A program made the translations under genes and the position numbers. DNA of 64,000 nucleotides from Panonychus citri (taxonomy: Eukaryota > Arthropoda > Arachnida > Trombidiformes > Tetranychidae), in contig NW_026515546.1 of the NCBI RefSeq assembly GCF_014898815.1, positions 1,970,501 to 2,034,500 on the forward strand, written 5' to 3'. Below the pieces are notes generated by a model. It did no database searches. It saw only the letters and a program-made list of their open reading frames with translations, and was not told the origin of the DNA. Shown one piece after another: positions 49,734 through 62,066 of the stretch. Numbering within the stretch: the first letter of the stretch is position 1; the number at the start of each line of letters is the position of its first letter.

Positions 49734-52220
49734 ATGTTAATTGTCGGGGTTAAATTGCTTCGTTCACATGGATCAAACAATTTATTGACTATTTCCCGAA
49801 GGTAAGTTGACTGATTAACTAATTACTCTTGATATCTAATCATTTGTTAATTGTGTCCAGTTGGCATTCAAATGTGTCCAGGCTTATTAAACCTTCAAAA
49901 GTTTTCCAGTTCAAATCAAATGTTGGTCAACAATTAAAAGCCCATGGACTTAAATTGAGTTTCGCTTCCACTTTAATTGGTCTTTCTGGTTATTCCCTGG
50001 CCAATTTAGTTCGAGTTAATTGTGAAATTGGTCAACATGTCGAAACTGATGTAACTCAAATCATCGAGTCCAAAACTGTCCCCGAAAAGGATGAAACGAG
50101 TGACCACTTTAGATGGTCAAGAATTTGGACTTTCATAGCAAACGATTACATTTTACTAATTGTTTCAATTGCTGTGAGTTAATTAACTAGCATAAAAACA
50201 GATCAATATCACTAATCAACTTTTTCTTCACACAACCAGAGTGCGTTTTGTGTCGCTATGCTCAACATTAAAATCCCATTGGCACTTGGATCGATCATCA
50301 ATGACCTGAGCAAATACATTAATGGAACTAATCAATGGTCAATTAGTGAATTGTTATCCGAAATTAAGAGTCCAGTTTATACTTTACTTTCCTTTACATC
50401 TTACAGGTTTTGTTGATAATCTTAATTTGCTAATTTAAATCTTATTCTAATTGTTATTTATTATTTTTCCATTCCCTCAGAGCTTAGGTACATTCATCAA
50501 TCTATCGACATTATCAATTATCGGTGAGCGAATGGCTCTTAATCTAAGAATTAAATTGTTCCAATGTATTCTTGATCAGGATGTTGAATTTTTCGATCAA
50601 CATTCAACCGGTGATATAATTAGTCGGCTAACAACTGATGTCCAAGAATTTAAAAGTTCATTTAAATTGATTATTTCTCAAGGAATCAGAAGCATAACTC
50701 AGGTAATTCAATTTCTTTTCACGAACAATTCACTAAATTCATTGATTTCCAATTAATTAGGTTGTTGGTTCAGCGATTTCACTTTATTCACTTTCGTCTA
50801 AAATGACGCTCACTTTGGGACTAGTTCTACCGGCGATGGTTTCGATCGGCAGAATTTTGGACTCTATTTGAAGCAATTATCAAACGAATGTCAAAAACAG
50901 GTCATAATAATAATAGACTTTTTCTTAATTGTTACAAGAATATTGTATCCGCTTAACTGATCCTTTGGTTTTGTATTGTTCATCAGATTGCAAGAGCCAC
51001 CGAGGTTGCGAATGAATCAATTGGAGATATTAGAACTGTTAAAGCATTCGCTTTGGAAGATCAGGAATTTCAATCTTTCTCTCATGAGATGAGTTTAACT
51101 AATCAAATGAACGTTTCTCTTGGAATTGGAATCGGCATTTTCAGGGGAATCACCAATTTAGCTCTTAATGGATTAGTTCTTGGGACACTAATGATGGGAG
51201 GTTATCTTGTTTCGATCGGCGATGTTACTCCAGGAAGTTTGATGTCTTTTCTTGTAGCGAGGTGATTTAATCTTCTGTCGAATGGATTTTTTCAACTTGT
51301 AACATTTAATTGTTTTCATTTTCTTTTTAATCAGTCAAACTGTCCAACGGTCATTAGCTCAATTGTCTCTCCTTATTGGTCAATATATTCGCGCTTGTAG
51401 TGCTGGTGAAAGGATCTTCGAGTTTATTGATTCCAAGCATAAAATTCCAGCTATTGGTGGATCAACTTTAGCCTTTCCCACCGGTGACATTCAATTTGAA
51501 AATGTCCAATTTGCATACCCCACTCGTCCTGGTCAAACTGTTCTAAACAATTTCAACCTTGACCTTCAACACGGAACCGTAACTGCAATTTGTGGACTAT
51601 CAGGATCTGGTAAATCGACAATCGCTGGATTGATTGAAAGATTTTACGATGTAAATGGAGGTTCGATTAAAATTGATGGTACTGATGTTAAATGTTTAGA
51701 CTGTCGCTGGTTACGAGGTTCCTTGATTGGTTACATAAATCAAGAACCAACTTTATTTGCAACAACAATTAGAGAAAATATTAGATTCGGAAAACCCGAT
51801 GCATCAGATGATGAAGTTTACGAAGCCGCTAAATTAGCAAATGCCGATGAGTTTATAAAACAATTTCCCGATGGTTATGATACTCAAGTTGGCGAAAGAG
51901 GATTGGCCGTTTCGGGTGGACAAAAGCAGCGGATTGCAATCGCTCGAGCGATACTCAAAAATCCAACAATTTTAATCCTTGACGAAGCGACAAGTGCCCT
52001 TGACGCTTCGGCCGAGAAATCAATTCAAGAAGCACTTGAAAAAGTAATGAAGGGAAAAACAGTTCTGATTATTGCCCATCGTCTTAGTACAATTCAAAAT
52101 GCCGATAAAATTGTGGTCCTATCGAAGGGTAAAATAATCGAGACAGGATCGCATTCAGAATTGATCAAAAAGAAAGGAGTTTATTTTAATTTAATTATGC
52201 AACAAGCGCAAGACAAATGA
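49734..52220 (+). CDS. ABCB8: Mitochondrial ABC half-transporter ABCB8, with a one-base frame break
   Basis: Seven exons: 49734–49801, 49861–50173, 50240–50406, 50483–50702, 50761–50900, 50987–51261 and 51335–52220. The model gives about 689 residues once the break is allowed for. A basic presequence precedes six membrane helices with the ABCB8-typical LTTDVQEFKSSFKLIISQG. The ABC domain has Walker A (GLSGSGKST, about 482–490), the signature VSGGQKQR, Walker B (ILILDEATSALD) and the H-loop AHRLST. Family role: inner-membrane half-transporter, part of the mitochondrial K-ATP and iron export functions. Exon 5 is 140 bases, one short of a whole number of codons. Its frame runs into TGA at 50869, while the −1 frame from about 50851 gives NFGLYLKQLSNECQKQ, matching the family. 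Either a sequence error at an A or T run, or a real inactivating indel. Confidence 0.9.
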
Positions 52221-52346
52221 TGAAATTGTTGTAATTGTTATGTATTAATACTTATTGGGAATGATTGTTGATTAAATGTTTATTATTATTATCGAAGTGT
52301 AAATGATGTTTGTGTTGATCTTTGTTGATATAAGTTATCAAGTCGA

Positions 52347-53303
52347 TTAAGATACAGAACATGAAATCGAAGGTGTTTGACAAAACATCGCTTCAACTTG
52401 TTCGGGTGTTTTTTTATTATTCTCACGGAAAAAGTTGATCACATCAGTAGCGAAATTGTAATCAACATGTTTACTAAACTGTTTGGTTAATCTAACGAAT
52501 TTCATTTGCATATAATTAACCACATCACTTGGATGACATTCATTTCGTTCTGGAACCAGCAAAGGTAATCTTAATAGCGATTTGTAATAATCAACAATCC
52601 AATCAGGAGGAAAACCTTGATCACTTTTCACAATCACATCAAAATCATGATCTTCATCATGATAAGTATCAATTTTAACCTGAGAATCAACTTGAGCGTC
52701 AATTGTCAGCCCATTGAAAGTCGTAATCAGGTAAGCAAAATCAATATTAATTGCGAAATGTTTAGCAGCACAATAAATGAAACCTCGTTGAAATATATTC
52801 GCATCATCGATGAAATGATGAACAACCGGATGACCGATGAAAGTGCCCTTGTAGAAAATGGCCTGGGCCTCCCTGGGTGTTACATAAGTTTCTCTATGTA
52901 ATTGGAATCCACTTAGAACATCAGCCAAATAATTAAAGTCCAAATCTCGAAACGGAAAATGTATCAATGTAATTCTAACGAAAGCATTTTCACATCGTTT
53001 GATTACCTCGTTCGAGAAATTTGGAAAAGGTAATATACACGATTGGAATTCTTTCTTTGAATCGAAGTTAATTTTACCTTCTCGCGAATGAGATGAGCAT
53101 AGTTCGTACATAAACTTGACTAATCTAAGCGATTTAATTTCATTTATGTCGACAATTAAACTATTGTAAACTTCAGCGAAATATGAAAATCGAATTGTTG
53201 GTCGAAAGTGTTTCTGAGTGAGTAGAAAAAATCGCCTCTGGAAAACATTGGCTCTTTCGGAAAGAATATCAAAATAATATGATGGAATTTTATAATCACT
53301 CAT
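52347..53303 (-). CDS. Intronless unknown protein with duplicated helical units
   Basis: Single-exon frame of 318 residues, ATG at 53303. No signal peptide or membrane segment is visible. The protein is internally repetitive. Unit A occurs at 18–53 (ANVFQRRFFLLTQKHF...) and 168–203 (ANIFQRGFIYCAAKHF...). Unit B occurs at 98–150 (NAFVRITLIHF..., TPREAQAIF) and 258–307 (MKFVRLTKQF..., TPEQVEAMF), in the order A-B-A-B. The units share FxRxxxxxxxHF/QF-type cores and Asp-x-Asn/Phe-x-Tyr/Phe positions, so A and B may be related. This points to an all-helical repeat fold. The lack of introns among intron-rich neighbours is notable. I do not recognise a family. Confidence 0.72.
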   Translation of the reverse strand: MSDYKIPSYYFDILSERANVFQRRFFLLTQKHFRPTIRFSYFAEVYNSLIVDINEIKSLRLVKFMYELCSSHSREGKINFDSKKEFQSCILPFPNFSNEVIKRCENAFVRITLIHFPFRDLDFNYLADVLSGFQLHRETYVTPREAQAIFYKGTFIGHPVVHHFIDDANIFQRGFIYCAAKHFAINIDFAYLITTFNGLTIDAQVDSQVKIDTYHDEDHDFDVIVKSDQGFPPDWIVDYYKSLLRLPLLVPERNECHPSDVVNYMQMKFVRLTKQFSKHVDYNFATDVINFFRENNKKTPEQVEAMFCQTPSISCSVS

Positions 53304-54167
53304 GGTGTTAATTGTTGGCCGATTGCGATTAATTTTCTACACAATTTAAAGTTTAACAATAATCGAGCGAGCGAGAGAAAGACACAAACACGAACAATAA
53401 AATGGCTGAAAAAAAAGGTTCACTTTTAAAGGGAATTCATTTGGTCAATTTTTCTCGTTTACTTTTAATTATTAATTTAATTGAAGATTAAGCTGAAAAG
53501 ATTAGAAAAGCCTGCAGGGAATCAGGGAATTAATCCTTTGAATGAAGGTAAAAAGTTATCTATGATTGTGATGATTAGTAGTAGTAAATTGTTACAAATG
53601 AAAAATTGACCAAATGAATGAAAGTCTAAAATACAATTCACTTTGTTTGGACTTGCAGTTCTAACCAGTAACCGGTTTTCATTGTTTACTTGATAAAATG
53701 ACCACTGGTCAGTTGCTAGAGAACGTAAATTGGACCAGAGATTAACCAAAACAGGTCAAAATTAAACTGGCCAATAATAAGAAGCCTGAGAAAGTGGTAT
53801 ATGTATTTACTTATTGTCGTCCATTTAAACCCTTTATCTAATCAACATATTGAAAGAGTTGGACATTTTCACTGGACAATGTCCATTAGTCGCCTTAGTG
53901 ACCATCACGGCTTCGTAATTTGAAAAATAAACACGAGAAGAAAAGTTTTTTTTCCAGTTAAAACTTAAACTTACCAATAGGTTTATCTAATAATAAGTTT
54001 GGAAACTTTCTTGTAATTTGATTGTTGTATTAATAATTTAATTCAGTTTGAATTGGGTGTGAAAAAAAAGGTTAATCTGTTGATTAACAGATATAATCAA
54101 AGATGCTTTTACTTTGGGATTAGAATATAATTTTCCAGCTAATGTGCAAATTGTTTTGTTGGGACTT
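53304..54167. other. Intergenic region
   Basis: Lies between the start of the minus-strand intronless gene and the 3' end of LTN1. AT-rich, no coding sequence supported. Likely the LTN1 3' tail and the promoter of the intronless gene. Confidence 0.5.
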
Positions 54168-57100
54168 CTAAATGAAATCTTGAAATTCTCGTAAATTTTG
54201 TTGCTGCTGTTGTTGTTGTTGTTGATGATGATTATGATGATGCTGATTGAATGGACCAGATGAACCACCAGGTCTTTGGGATTTATTGAAATCAAATGGA
54301 TTCCTACAGAGTGGACATGATGATTGGTTGCTTTTCTCAAACCATTTATACTGTTTTGAGGAAGGAGAAAAAAAGTAAACAATTAGTGAGATTGAAAAGG
54401 GAATCAATCAATTGATGATTAGTTAATTGTGATAATTACCAAACAAGCTGAATGGAATTTCTTTTTACAATTTCTACAAGTTAATTTAGGAACTTGACAA
54501 TTAGAACCGTGTAAGATGAAGTAACAGATTACACACTCTTCTAGTCCCTCGAATCTTTTACTCATATTCCTGTTCCAAAGTACTAATCCATCCAAAACTG
54601 TTCCATTCTGTAATTAAGATTAGACAATTAAAATATAAGATATGAAATATAATCAATATTTAGGAAAAAAGAAACAATAAAATCAGTTGATTGTTACCTG
54701 ATGAGTTAAGAACGAGGTAACTTGAAGAAGCCAATTCCTCCATTCGGGTACACTAACACCAACTCGTCTTCCGCCATCAATTGTAACTGGTGTTAATGGA
54801 TGATTATCGGCTAATTTAATTGTTAATTCTATGGACATATCTTCAATCTCGTAAATTGTTACAACTTCACGAGCTGAATGACGAGCTTTAATTTTGATGT
54901 TCTTAAATTTATCCGAATCAGCATTTTGGATTGCAAGAAACTCCTCTGTACGTATTAGTTCACTCATTGTGGAGATTGTGAATCGATTGACAAGGTCAGA
55001 TGTCCGTTTGTCCAGTTTACTTAACCACATTCGGACACATGCCGGCATTTTACGTAAAATATGAAAGTAAACTAAACATGAAATGGCCTGGATATGATTA
55101 GTCTCATTGATACGATCAAGAGTTATGGATAAAACTCTTCGGATAAATTTGTATTCATCAGGAGCAATTGGCATCAATTTGAATAAATTGTTCAACAGAT
55201 TTGAAATATACCCTGAATCAGTTAAATATCCAGCTAATGATGATCTATTTTCATCATTTAATTGACTGAAAAACGTTAATATTTGTAACCAATTAAGCAG
55301 ATAAGCAATTGTGTAACAAAATGAATCGGTTCCTGGTTTGATTAAACAACATGTAGTTCCCAATGAATATTCAGAGAGTAAAGTGTCAACAATTAGATCA
55401 GTTTCTTGTAATTTGATTAAAAATGGTTTAGGTGGAGCTCTGTCAATAAATTGGAAAACAATTAAATTAATAATTAAAATTTAAAACAAACAGAAAAATT
55501 GACTTATAATAATGATTTACTTACAAATAATCAAAAGTTGAATCAAAAACGGAACAAGATGAAACCATCATTGGTATTAATCTGTTGATTATTTAAAGAA
55601 ATGAAGGTTAATTGTTGATCATTGTGGAACAATTTAGTTAAATTAATTTTACCTTTGAGTAAATTGATGTGCACATAAATAGAAAGCTGAATATTTGTTA
55701 ATATAAAGATGATTAAGCTTTGAGAAAAGTGATTCGTACTCTTTGGGAAGTGGACATGGAACAGTTTTCTCATCGAGATCTTGAATAGTTTTATCTTGAT
55801 AATTAAATTGTCGCAATTCATTTTCTAATTGAGCAATATCAAAGACTGAGAGACAACCAATTGTTGATCCAAGACGTGAAATAAAATTAAGTTGATAACC
55901 AGAAAAATCAAGTCCATTAAGGTGAAATATTAGAGGAACCAAAGAATCAGCAATTCGGATAAGATGAAAATCAGTCCATTCCCGGACAGAACTGAATTCA
56001 TCGCCTTGCCATTCAATTATTTCCTGAACGGAAAGGAAAAGGTCACAATATGAACAATAAAGTATCATCTTAACTGGATTAGTAAATGATTTAGGATCAC
56101 TTGTGGCTAATGATATTGACCAAGCGGTAATTGAGATGACAATTAAATCTTTCTGTTCGGAGGTTAGATGTTTATTGAATTTGGTAATGATTGTTTTGTA
56201 AATTTTCATCACTTCGATTGTGAAAAGTATTGCTAATTCCTGTTGATTGTCCAACGAACTAAAATAATCGAAAAAAATAGAAAGAAAATTAAATTTAATC
56301 AAATCGAAGGAAAATTTTTCTTTAAATGCAAAACTTACCATTCTAGTAAAAGAGCACTTTCGGATTTTTCCTTAATTGTGATTAAATGATCCATTAATTG
56401 GCAAACCAAATCATTTCGAGGGAGATCCACTGTCGAGTAGTTGAGGCAAGTGTTCAAAATGGACAATCGACCATAACATTGGTGTAATTTATCAGGTTCT
56501 TCCTGAGAAAGTAAATATTTCAATGTTTCTTGTGATAAATCAATTATATAATCTGAATCGCAATAATTATTCAACAATTGAAATATTGTTATCGATGGAA
56601 CATCAAATCTGAAAGTGAACAATTAATCCCGATTAGTACTGATTCTTTTCTTCATTAAATTGTTGTTCTTACTCTTCAAGTTTCCAAGGGTTAACTGTAA
56701 TTAATTTTGACGATGAGTTGAAGAGCAATTCAAGGCCAATGATTAATCCAATGACACCTTTAGATTTACTGTAATCAATTATATCTTGGAATATTTTGAC
56801 CATCGAATTTTTATCCAATTGGTCAATTGTTTGCTTAACATAGTCGCTTAATTGTTGAACAATTAATTTTTTGTTATTTAAGTTTAAATCTTTTGGAGCC
56901 AACTGTAGTGTTGATAAGGCATAAATGATGAATGGTAATTGTTTGATTGTTAATTCAATTGGTATTGGATTGATTTTAGTATCTTTGTAATTGTAATTAT
57001 GGTGAAAGTAAATTTCTCATCAAATCCAAATTGATCCGAGGTGAATTTTAATCCAGTTGGAATCATCATTACCCTTTTAATCCATAATGGATAGAAAACT

Positions 57101-60100
57101 TTAATTCCAATTGCTGAAACTTTCGCAATCAAATAATCAGTATCTGGAATAATTTTCAACAGAAAGTTAATTGTAAGCGTTGATTGTCCGTCTAGATTTC
57201 TTTCATTTTCAATTGTTGTAATGAATATATGGACAATTGATTCCAATCTTTGAGACCTTAAATAATTAAAAGGATAAAAGTAAATTAATTGCTCGTTAAT
57301 TTTCATTAGAAAAAGTTACTTACATTTCCCATGAAATATTTTCATCAATTATTTTGTTCTTAATCATCTGAGCCATATTATCAATCAACTCTAACAATTG
57401 AGATTCATTATAATCATTAGATTTGAAGATAACTTTTAATCCAGAAGATAATGTTGATTGGTAAAGTGAATAAGATTCATCTGAGATGTTTAGATCAAGG
57501 GATAATGAACCAATTTGATTAATTAGTGTTGAAAATGAGTCAAGTTGATCCGAATGTGGATATTGATCAAAAAGCTTTTTGATTATACCAACAATTAACA
57601 GGGATTGATTTTCCATTGATGAATTAATCAGACCATCGGCAAGAAGAGTTGTAATCATGTTAATTGTTGGAAAGTGGATGTTTTCAATTTGAAACGAGAA
57701 GTTGATAAAACCAATGTAAGAATCATTAACAATCGGTTGATTGTTACCATCGTGTTTAAATCCACCCAATATACTGATTATGATTGAATCAAATAATGGA
57801 GTTACTTCTGGAGTGGTAAACCATTCCTGAAGAAATGAATCTTTCTCAATTCTTGTGGGTAAAATTTCATAGAAATTACTCCTAACATAAGAATCATCAT
57901 GAGATGATAAATAGAAGATAATTTCACTCTTATTGCGTGGAAGTGAGTCACAACAATTAAGCAGCATGCTGATTATATGCTTGTAGTTAATGTTTCGAGT
58001 TGACACCGAAGTGAATTTTGTTTGACCATTTAACAGTTCCTTCAATTGGTCAAGATATTTGTGAGCAATGAAACAACCGGTTGATTCTTGGTTAACGGTT
58101 ATACACAATTCTTGAAGTTGTCGTAAACAATTAAGCCATGAAGTTTGATTTTCTCGTTTCAATGACAATTCCAATGATCGTTCCCAAATTTTGTACAATG
58201 AATCTTTGAAAATAATTCCGTTGATTTTGATTTTATTCATTTCCATTGGTGATGATTCCTCATCTTCATCCTCTTCAAATTTCACCCGACGAGATGATTT
58301 ATCATTACTTATTCGTAACATTGAGGTTAACAATTTAATCAACATGTCCAATTTGTTTCCATCATCAATTGCTTCCTCAATTATTTCCAATATTTTAACC
58401 TCAATTGAAGTAATTAATCCACTCGATAGTTCAGGATCCTTTGAATTAGTAATGAAAATAGTTAATTCATTGAAATATAAACCATAGATATCAGCCCATT
58501 GGTGTAACATTTGATCAACAAAATTTATAATCTGAAACAGAGAGACAAAATCAATCAATTAGACAAAAATTAACACGTTTCATTGATTACTAATTACTTA
58601 CTCTTTCAGGAACGGTTGAGTTTAATTTCTCCAATGATTTATCCAATTTTCTATCAATTAGTAAATACTGAACACACTCGAAGTAGGATTTAACTATACT
58701 AGCATATTCTTTAGTTGAATGATTAGGATTGTTAATGCTAAATGATAATTGTAAAGAATATGAGAGAATCACAATTAGAACTTTGAATGATTGCATTTGT
58801 AGTAATCGATTACTAACCAGAGTTCAAAAGATTCGATGAAATCGTCGCAAAATTTGGCCGTATTATCGAAATGATCGAATGGAAATTTACTCAGCATTGG
58901 TAAGAGATTGGGGAATATCGAGGAAGCGTTTCCGTATCCGCCTTCTTTGATGTATTTACGAAGATGCGGAAGAAAACCTTTGGTTAGATTTATGTGTTTC
59001 CACCATTCCTGTCATTGAAAAAAAGTTGACAATTAGATAATTGTTTCTATCATACATCGATTATTAACTAATTACTTCAACAGTTACAAGAATCCAAAGG
59101 ACATTATCCCAAATAGCTCCTGATAAAAGTTGATCCTTCTCAGCGATTTGAAGTAAAGTTGATGATACAAATTTTGCTTCATTCGTTTTAATTATTGTTG
59201 GATATTTTTCACAAATCGTTGATTTAAATCTGTACCAATTAACTTTAACCTGTAATGAGAAATAATCAGTAATCAAATTAACGAGCTTATATATATTGTA
59301 TTGTAATAATCAGCTTACATTAAGGTCTTCATATTTTGCCAATTTCCAAAAATTATCATGATTGATTAATTTTTCAATTTCATCTTTGATTGTATCTGGT
59401 TGATTTAAAGATGCTATAAGAAGGGTCAACCCTTGTAAACAACAACTGACCAGTCGATGGTATTTTGATTCTCTATCAATATTGTTCACACAACTTTAAA
59501 TGAAGAGGTAAACCAATAATCCGTTAGTCAAGTTTACAAATATACAATTAACCATAAATCACTTACCTTGGATCATCAATGGTTGCAATTGTTTGAATTA
59601 AAAGGATATCTTTACAATACTATTGAAGGCAAATAGATTAAATGAATTAGTGGCTAATTTGCTGATGATGATGATGATGATGATACTTACGTTGATTATT
59701 TCATCCTTACAGAATGTTAGAACCTCTGATTGTTTGGCTGGCGAAAATGATGCAGCGAAAGAGGATTTAGCTGCGCTCGCAGAAACGACGTAGGTGTCAT
59801 GAAGCGAAATCACCCAGGTCGCAATGATTTGCTTGAGAATTGGGGCAATATTTTTACCTAATTTCTTTACCAATGCCTCCTGAGCTTGAAAAGTGGTCTC
59901 TCTAACTCGGAAATCGTTATCCTATCATGAAGGAAGAAGATAAATAAATGGAGACAAGGAATTAGAATACAAATTGATTCGATCAACTAGACTTACTATT
60001 GCCAACTTGTTGAAAACTCTAGGCCACATTGACAGGACAGATTTGACTAAATTATATTCCTTTTCATTACAATATTCAGCAAATTTCTGTAAGGCCTTGA

Positions 60101-60504
60101 TCTTGGTGATAGAATCCTTCTTATACATTTGCTTAATTGTCAATTTAAAATCTGAATCAACCTCTTCTTCAAGATCAGGTAAAGATCCAACATTGGAACT
60201 GCCAATTGTAGATGAATCATTTGGCTCTTTTAAAGCATCAAATCCAATAAATGTATTAATCGGTGCACTTCCAAGTGTAGAAGATAATAATTCAGCAGAT
60301 CTTAATGAATTAGCCGGCTAATAGAACATAATAGAAAAACAAAAGAAAAACAAAAGAAAGAGAAAAGAAAGAGAAAAAAAATCAGAGATAGAAAAACAAA
60401 ATTATCAATACATAACAAAGAGAAAAAGAATAAGAAAAAACGAAAACAAATGACATTTATATTCTTACCCGAGTATTTCCTTTGGTTCTCTGACCTTTAC
60501 CCAT
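54168..60504 (-). CDS. LTN1: Listerin, E3 ubiquitin ligase of ribosome quality control, with a one-base frame break
   Basis: Sixteen minus-strand exons: 60504–60469, 60317–59997, 59921–59691, 59619–59567, 59493–59319, 59249–59076, 59008–58818, 58737–58602, 58531–57324, 57256–56673, 56608–56339, 56258–55653, 55582–55526, 55439–54698, 54607–54440 and 54350–54168. All phases join, giving about 1711 residues if one base is restored in exon 10. The N-terminus (MGKGQRTKGNTR, then SLRSAELL) and the HEAT-like middle match Listerin. The C-terminus has the RWD-like region (RRVGVSVPEWRNWLLQ) and the RING-CH (CVICYF, CRNCKKKFHSAC, CPLC). Listerin ubiquitinates nascent chains stalled on 60S subunits. A His/Gln-rich tail follows the RING, where the human protein ends almost at once. 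In exon 10 (584 bases) the frame breaks near 57010. Exon 8 is the least certain. Confidence 0.92.
59663..59683. repeat. GAT microsatellite in an LTN1 intron
   Basis: Seven consecutive GAT units (ATC on the LTN1 strand) just inside the intron after LTN1 exon 3. Confidence 0.85.
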
Positions 60505-60737
60505 GATTAAGATCAATAAATTGTGAGAAAAATTTGCGAAAATTAACAAATTAAAATAGAAAATAAAATATAAATATTAGTCAACACGAAGAAGTAGAAA
60601 TCAAATGTGAAGGTAACATTTGCTTTCTCAATGCTGTCGTCACCAAACCAGCTGATCTCCGACTCTCTCATGCTGTTTGTTTATTGTTTTAATTCATCTT
60701 TGTGGTTGATTTTGTTTCCATTTTCTCATTTATCCAA
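60505..60737. promoter_or_regulatory. Bidirectional promoter interval, LTN1/ATAD1
   Basis: The two start codons point away from each other with only 233 bases between, so both promoters and both 5' leaders must lie here or overlap. No TATA box is placed with confidence. The interval is less AT-rich near 60610–60670 than its flanks. The bidirectional role is inferred from geometry. Confidence 0.6.
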
Positions 60738-62066
60738 ATGGATCCCAATTCCTCATTAAAACCTGAGTTAATTGCTCTTCTAATCCGTTCGGCAGTCGCT
60801 GGTGTGATCACTTATTATGGAATTAAATTAGCAGTTAATCTTATGGATCCAACGATGTCACAGAAAAAGAAAGCCAAAAACAAGGCGATTGAGATTCTCA
60901 GGAATCTTGGAATTAGTGATAAAAGTGATGATCTAAATGAACACGAATTCACCATTGCCAGTGATCTGTTAAATCCAACGGAAATTGATGTTACTTTTAA
61001 TGATATCGCAGGTTTGGATAATATAATTGAAGAATTGAATCTTCAGGTTATTCTACCGCTGATCCATCCAGAATATTTTGAATCGAATCTGAGACAACCA
61101 CCAAGAGGTGTTCTATTCCATGGGCCCCCAGGGTGTGGAAAGACAATGTTGGCTAAAGCGATCGCTAAACAGGCAAACGTCAGGTAATTAAGAGCATCTT
61201 GACCTAATTTCTTAAATTTATATATGAATCAACTTTGGTTTCTTTTGATTTTCTGTTTTCCTTTAGATTCATGAATTTGAGTGTTTCCGCTTTGACCGAT
61301 AAATGGTATGGAGAATCACAGAAATTGGCCCAGGCTGTTTTCACTTTAGCCATGAAGATACAACCTTGCATTATATTCATTGATGAGATTGATTCATTTC
61401 TGCGATCAAGAGATTCCCATGATCATGAAGCAACAGCCATGATGAAAGCTCAATTCATGACACTTTGGGAAGGAATTTTATCTTCAAAAAAATCTCAGGT
61501 AAGAAAAGGTTAGATTACAATAGTTTTATCATTTGGAATAAATTTTTCTTTTCAATTTTCTTCATTTAATCGAATAGATTGTTCTAATTGGTGCTACTAA
61601 TCGACCTCAGGACGTTGATAAGGCCGTTTTACGACGAATGCCTTGTATGTTTCAAATCGATTTACCTAAAGAAACAGAACGAAGACAAATTTTGGAATTA
61701 ACCTTGAAACATGAAGATCTTCATGAAAATGTTGATCTCAGTGAAATCGCCGCGCTGACCCATGGATACTCTGGAAGTGACCTAAAAGACTTGTGCCGAA
61801 GAGCGGCCATGAAAAGTCTTAAAGAACTAAATAGAAACCTTTTCTCTCTTTCGAGAGATGTGACCTCCGAAAACAGTTCCAATTCCAATTCGGTTGAATG
61901 TTCACCTACCCAAGGCTCAATTTCATCGAATGCAAGAGAAATTCTATCGCAAACTCCAGAGTTAAGATCGATCACGATGGAAGATTTCATTCACGCCGTT
62001 AATTCAATTGACAAATCGCGAACAGGAATCAAACCAACTCTATCGAAAATGCCTCCATTGGATTAG
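60738..62066 (+). CDS. ATAD1: ATAD1/Msp1, outer-membrane AAA ATPase
   Basis: Three exons, 60738–61183, 61267–61498 and 61578–62066, give 388 residues (human 361). A single N-terminal membrane helix (about 11–34) and a short linker precede one AAA domain. That domain has FNDIAGLDNII, Walker A (GPPGCGKT, 129–136), the pore loop (TDKWYGESQK), Walker B (IIFIDEIDSF), the sensor region GATNRPQDVDKAVLRRM with the arginine finger and the C-terminal helical GYSGSDLKDLCRRA. The family extracts mislocalised tail-anchored proteins from mitochondrial and peroxisomal membranes. A Ser/Asn-rich insert near the C-terminus accounts for the extra length. The Drosophila orthologue is nmd. Confidence 0.95.

Noticed and set aside
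50761..50900. Reading the ABCB8 break as a tiny intron ending at GGCAG (50852)
   Set aside because: The only nearby GT donors would give introns of about 14–30 bases, too short to splice. Skipping the whole 5' part of exon 5 would delete a conserved membrane helix.
53522..53749. Short minus-strand open frame in the LTN1 downstream spacer
   Set aside because: No splice partners, no signal or domain features, and composition like the surrounding spacer.
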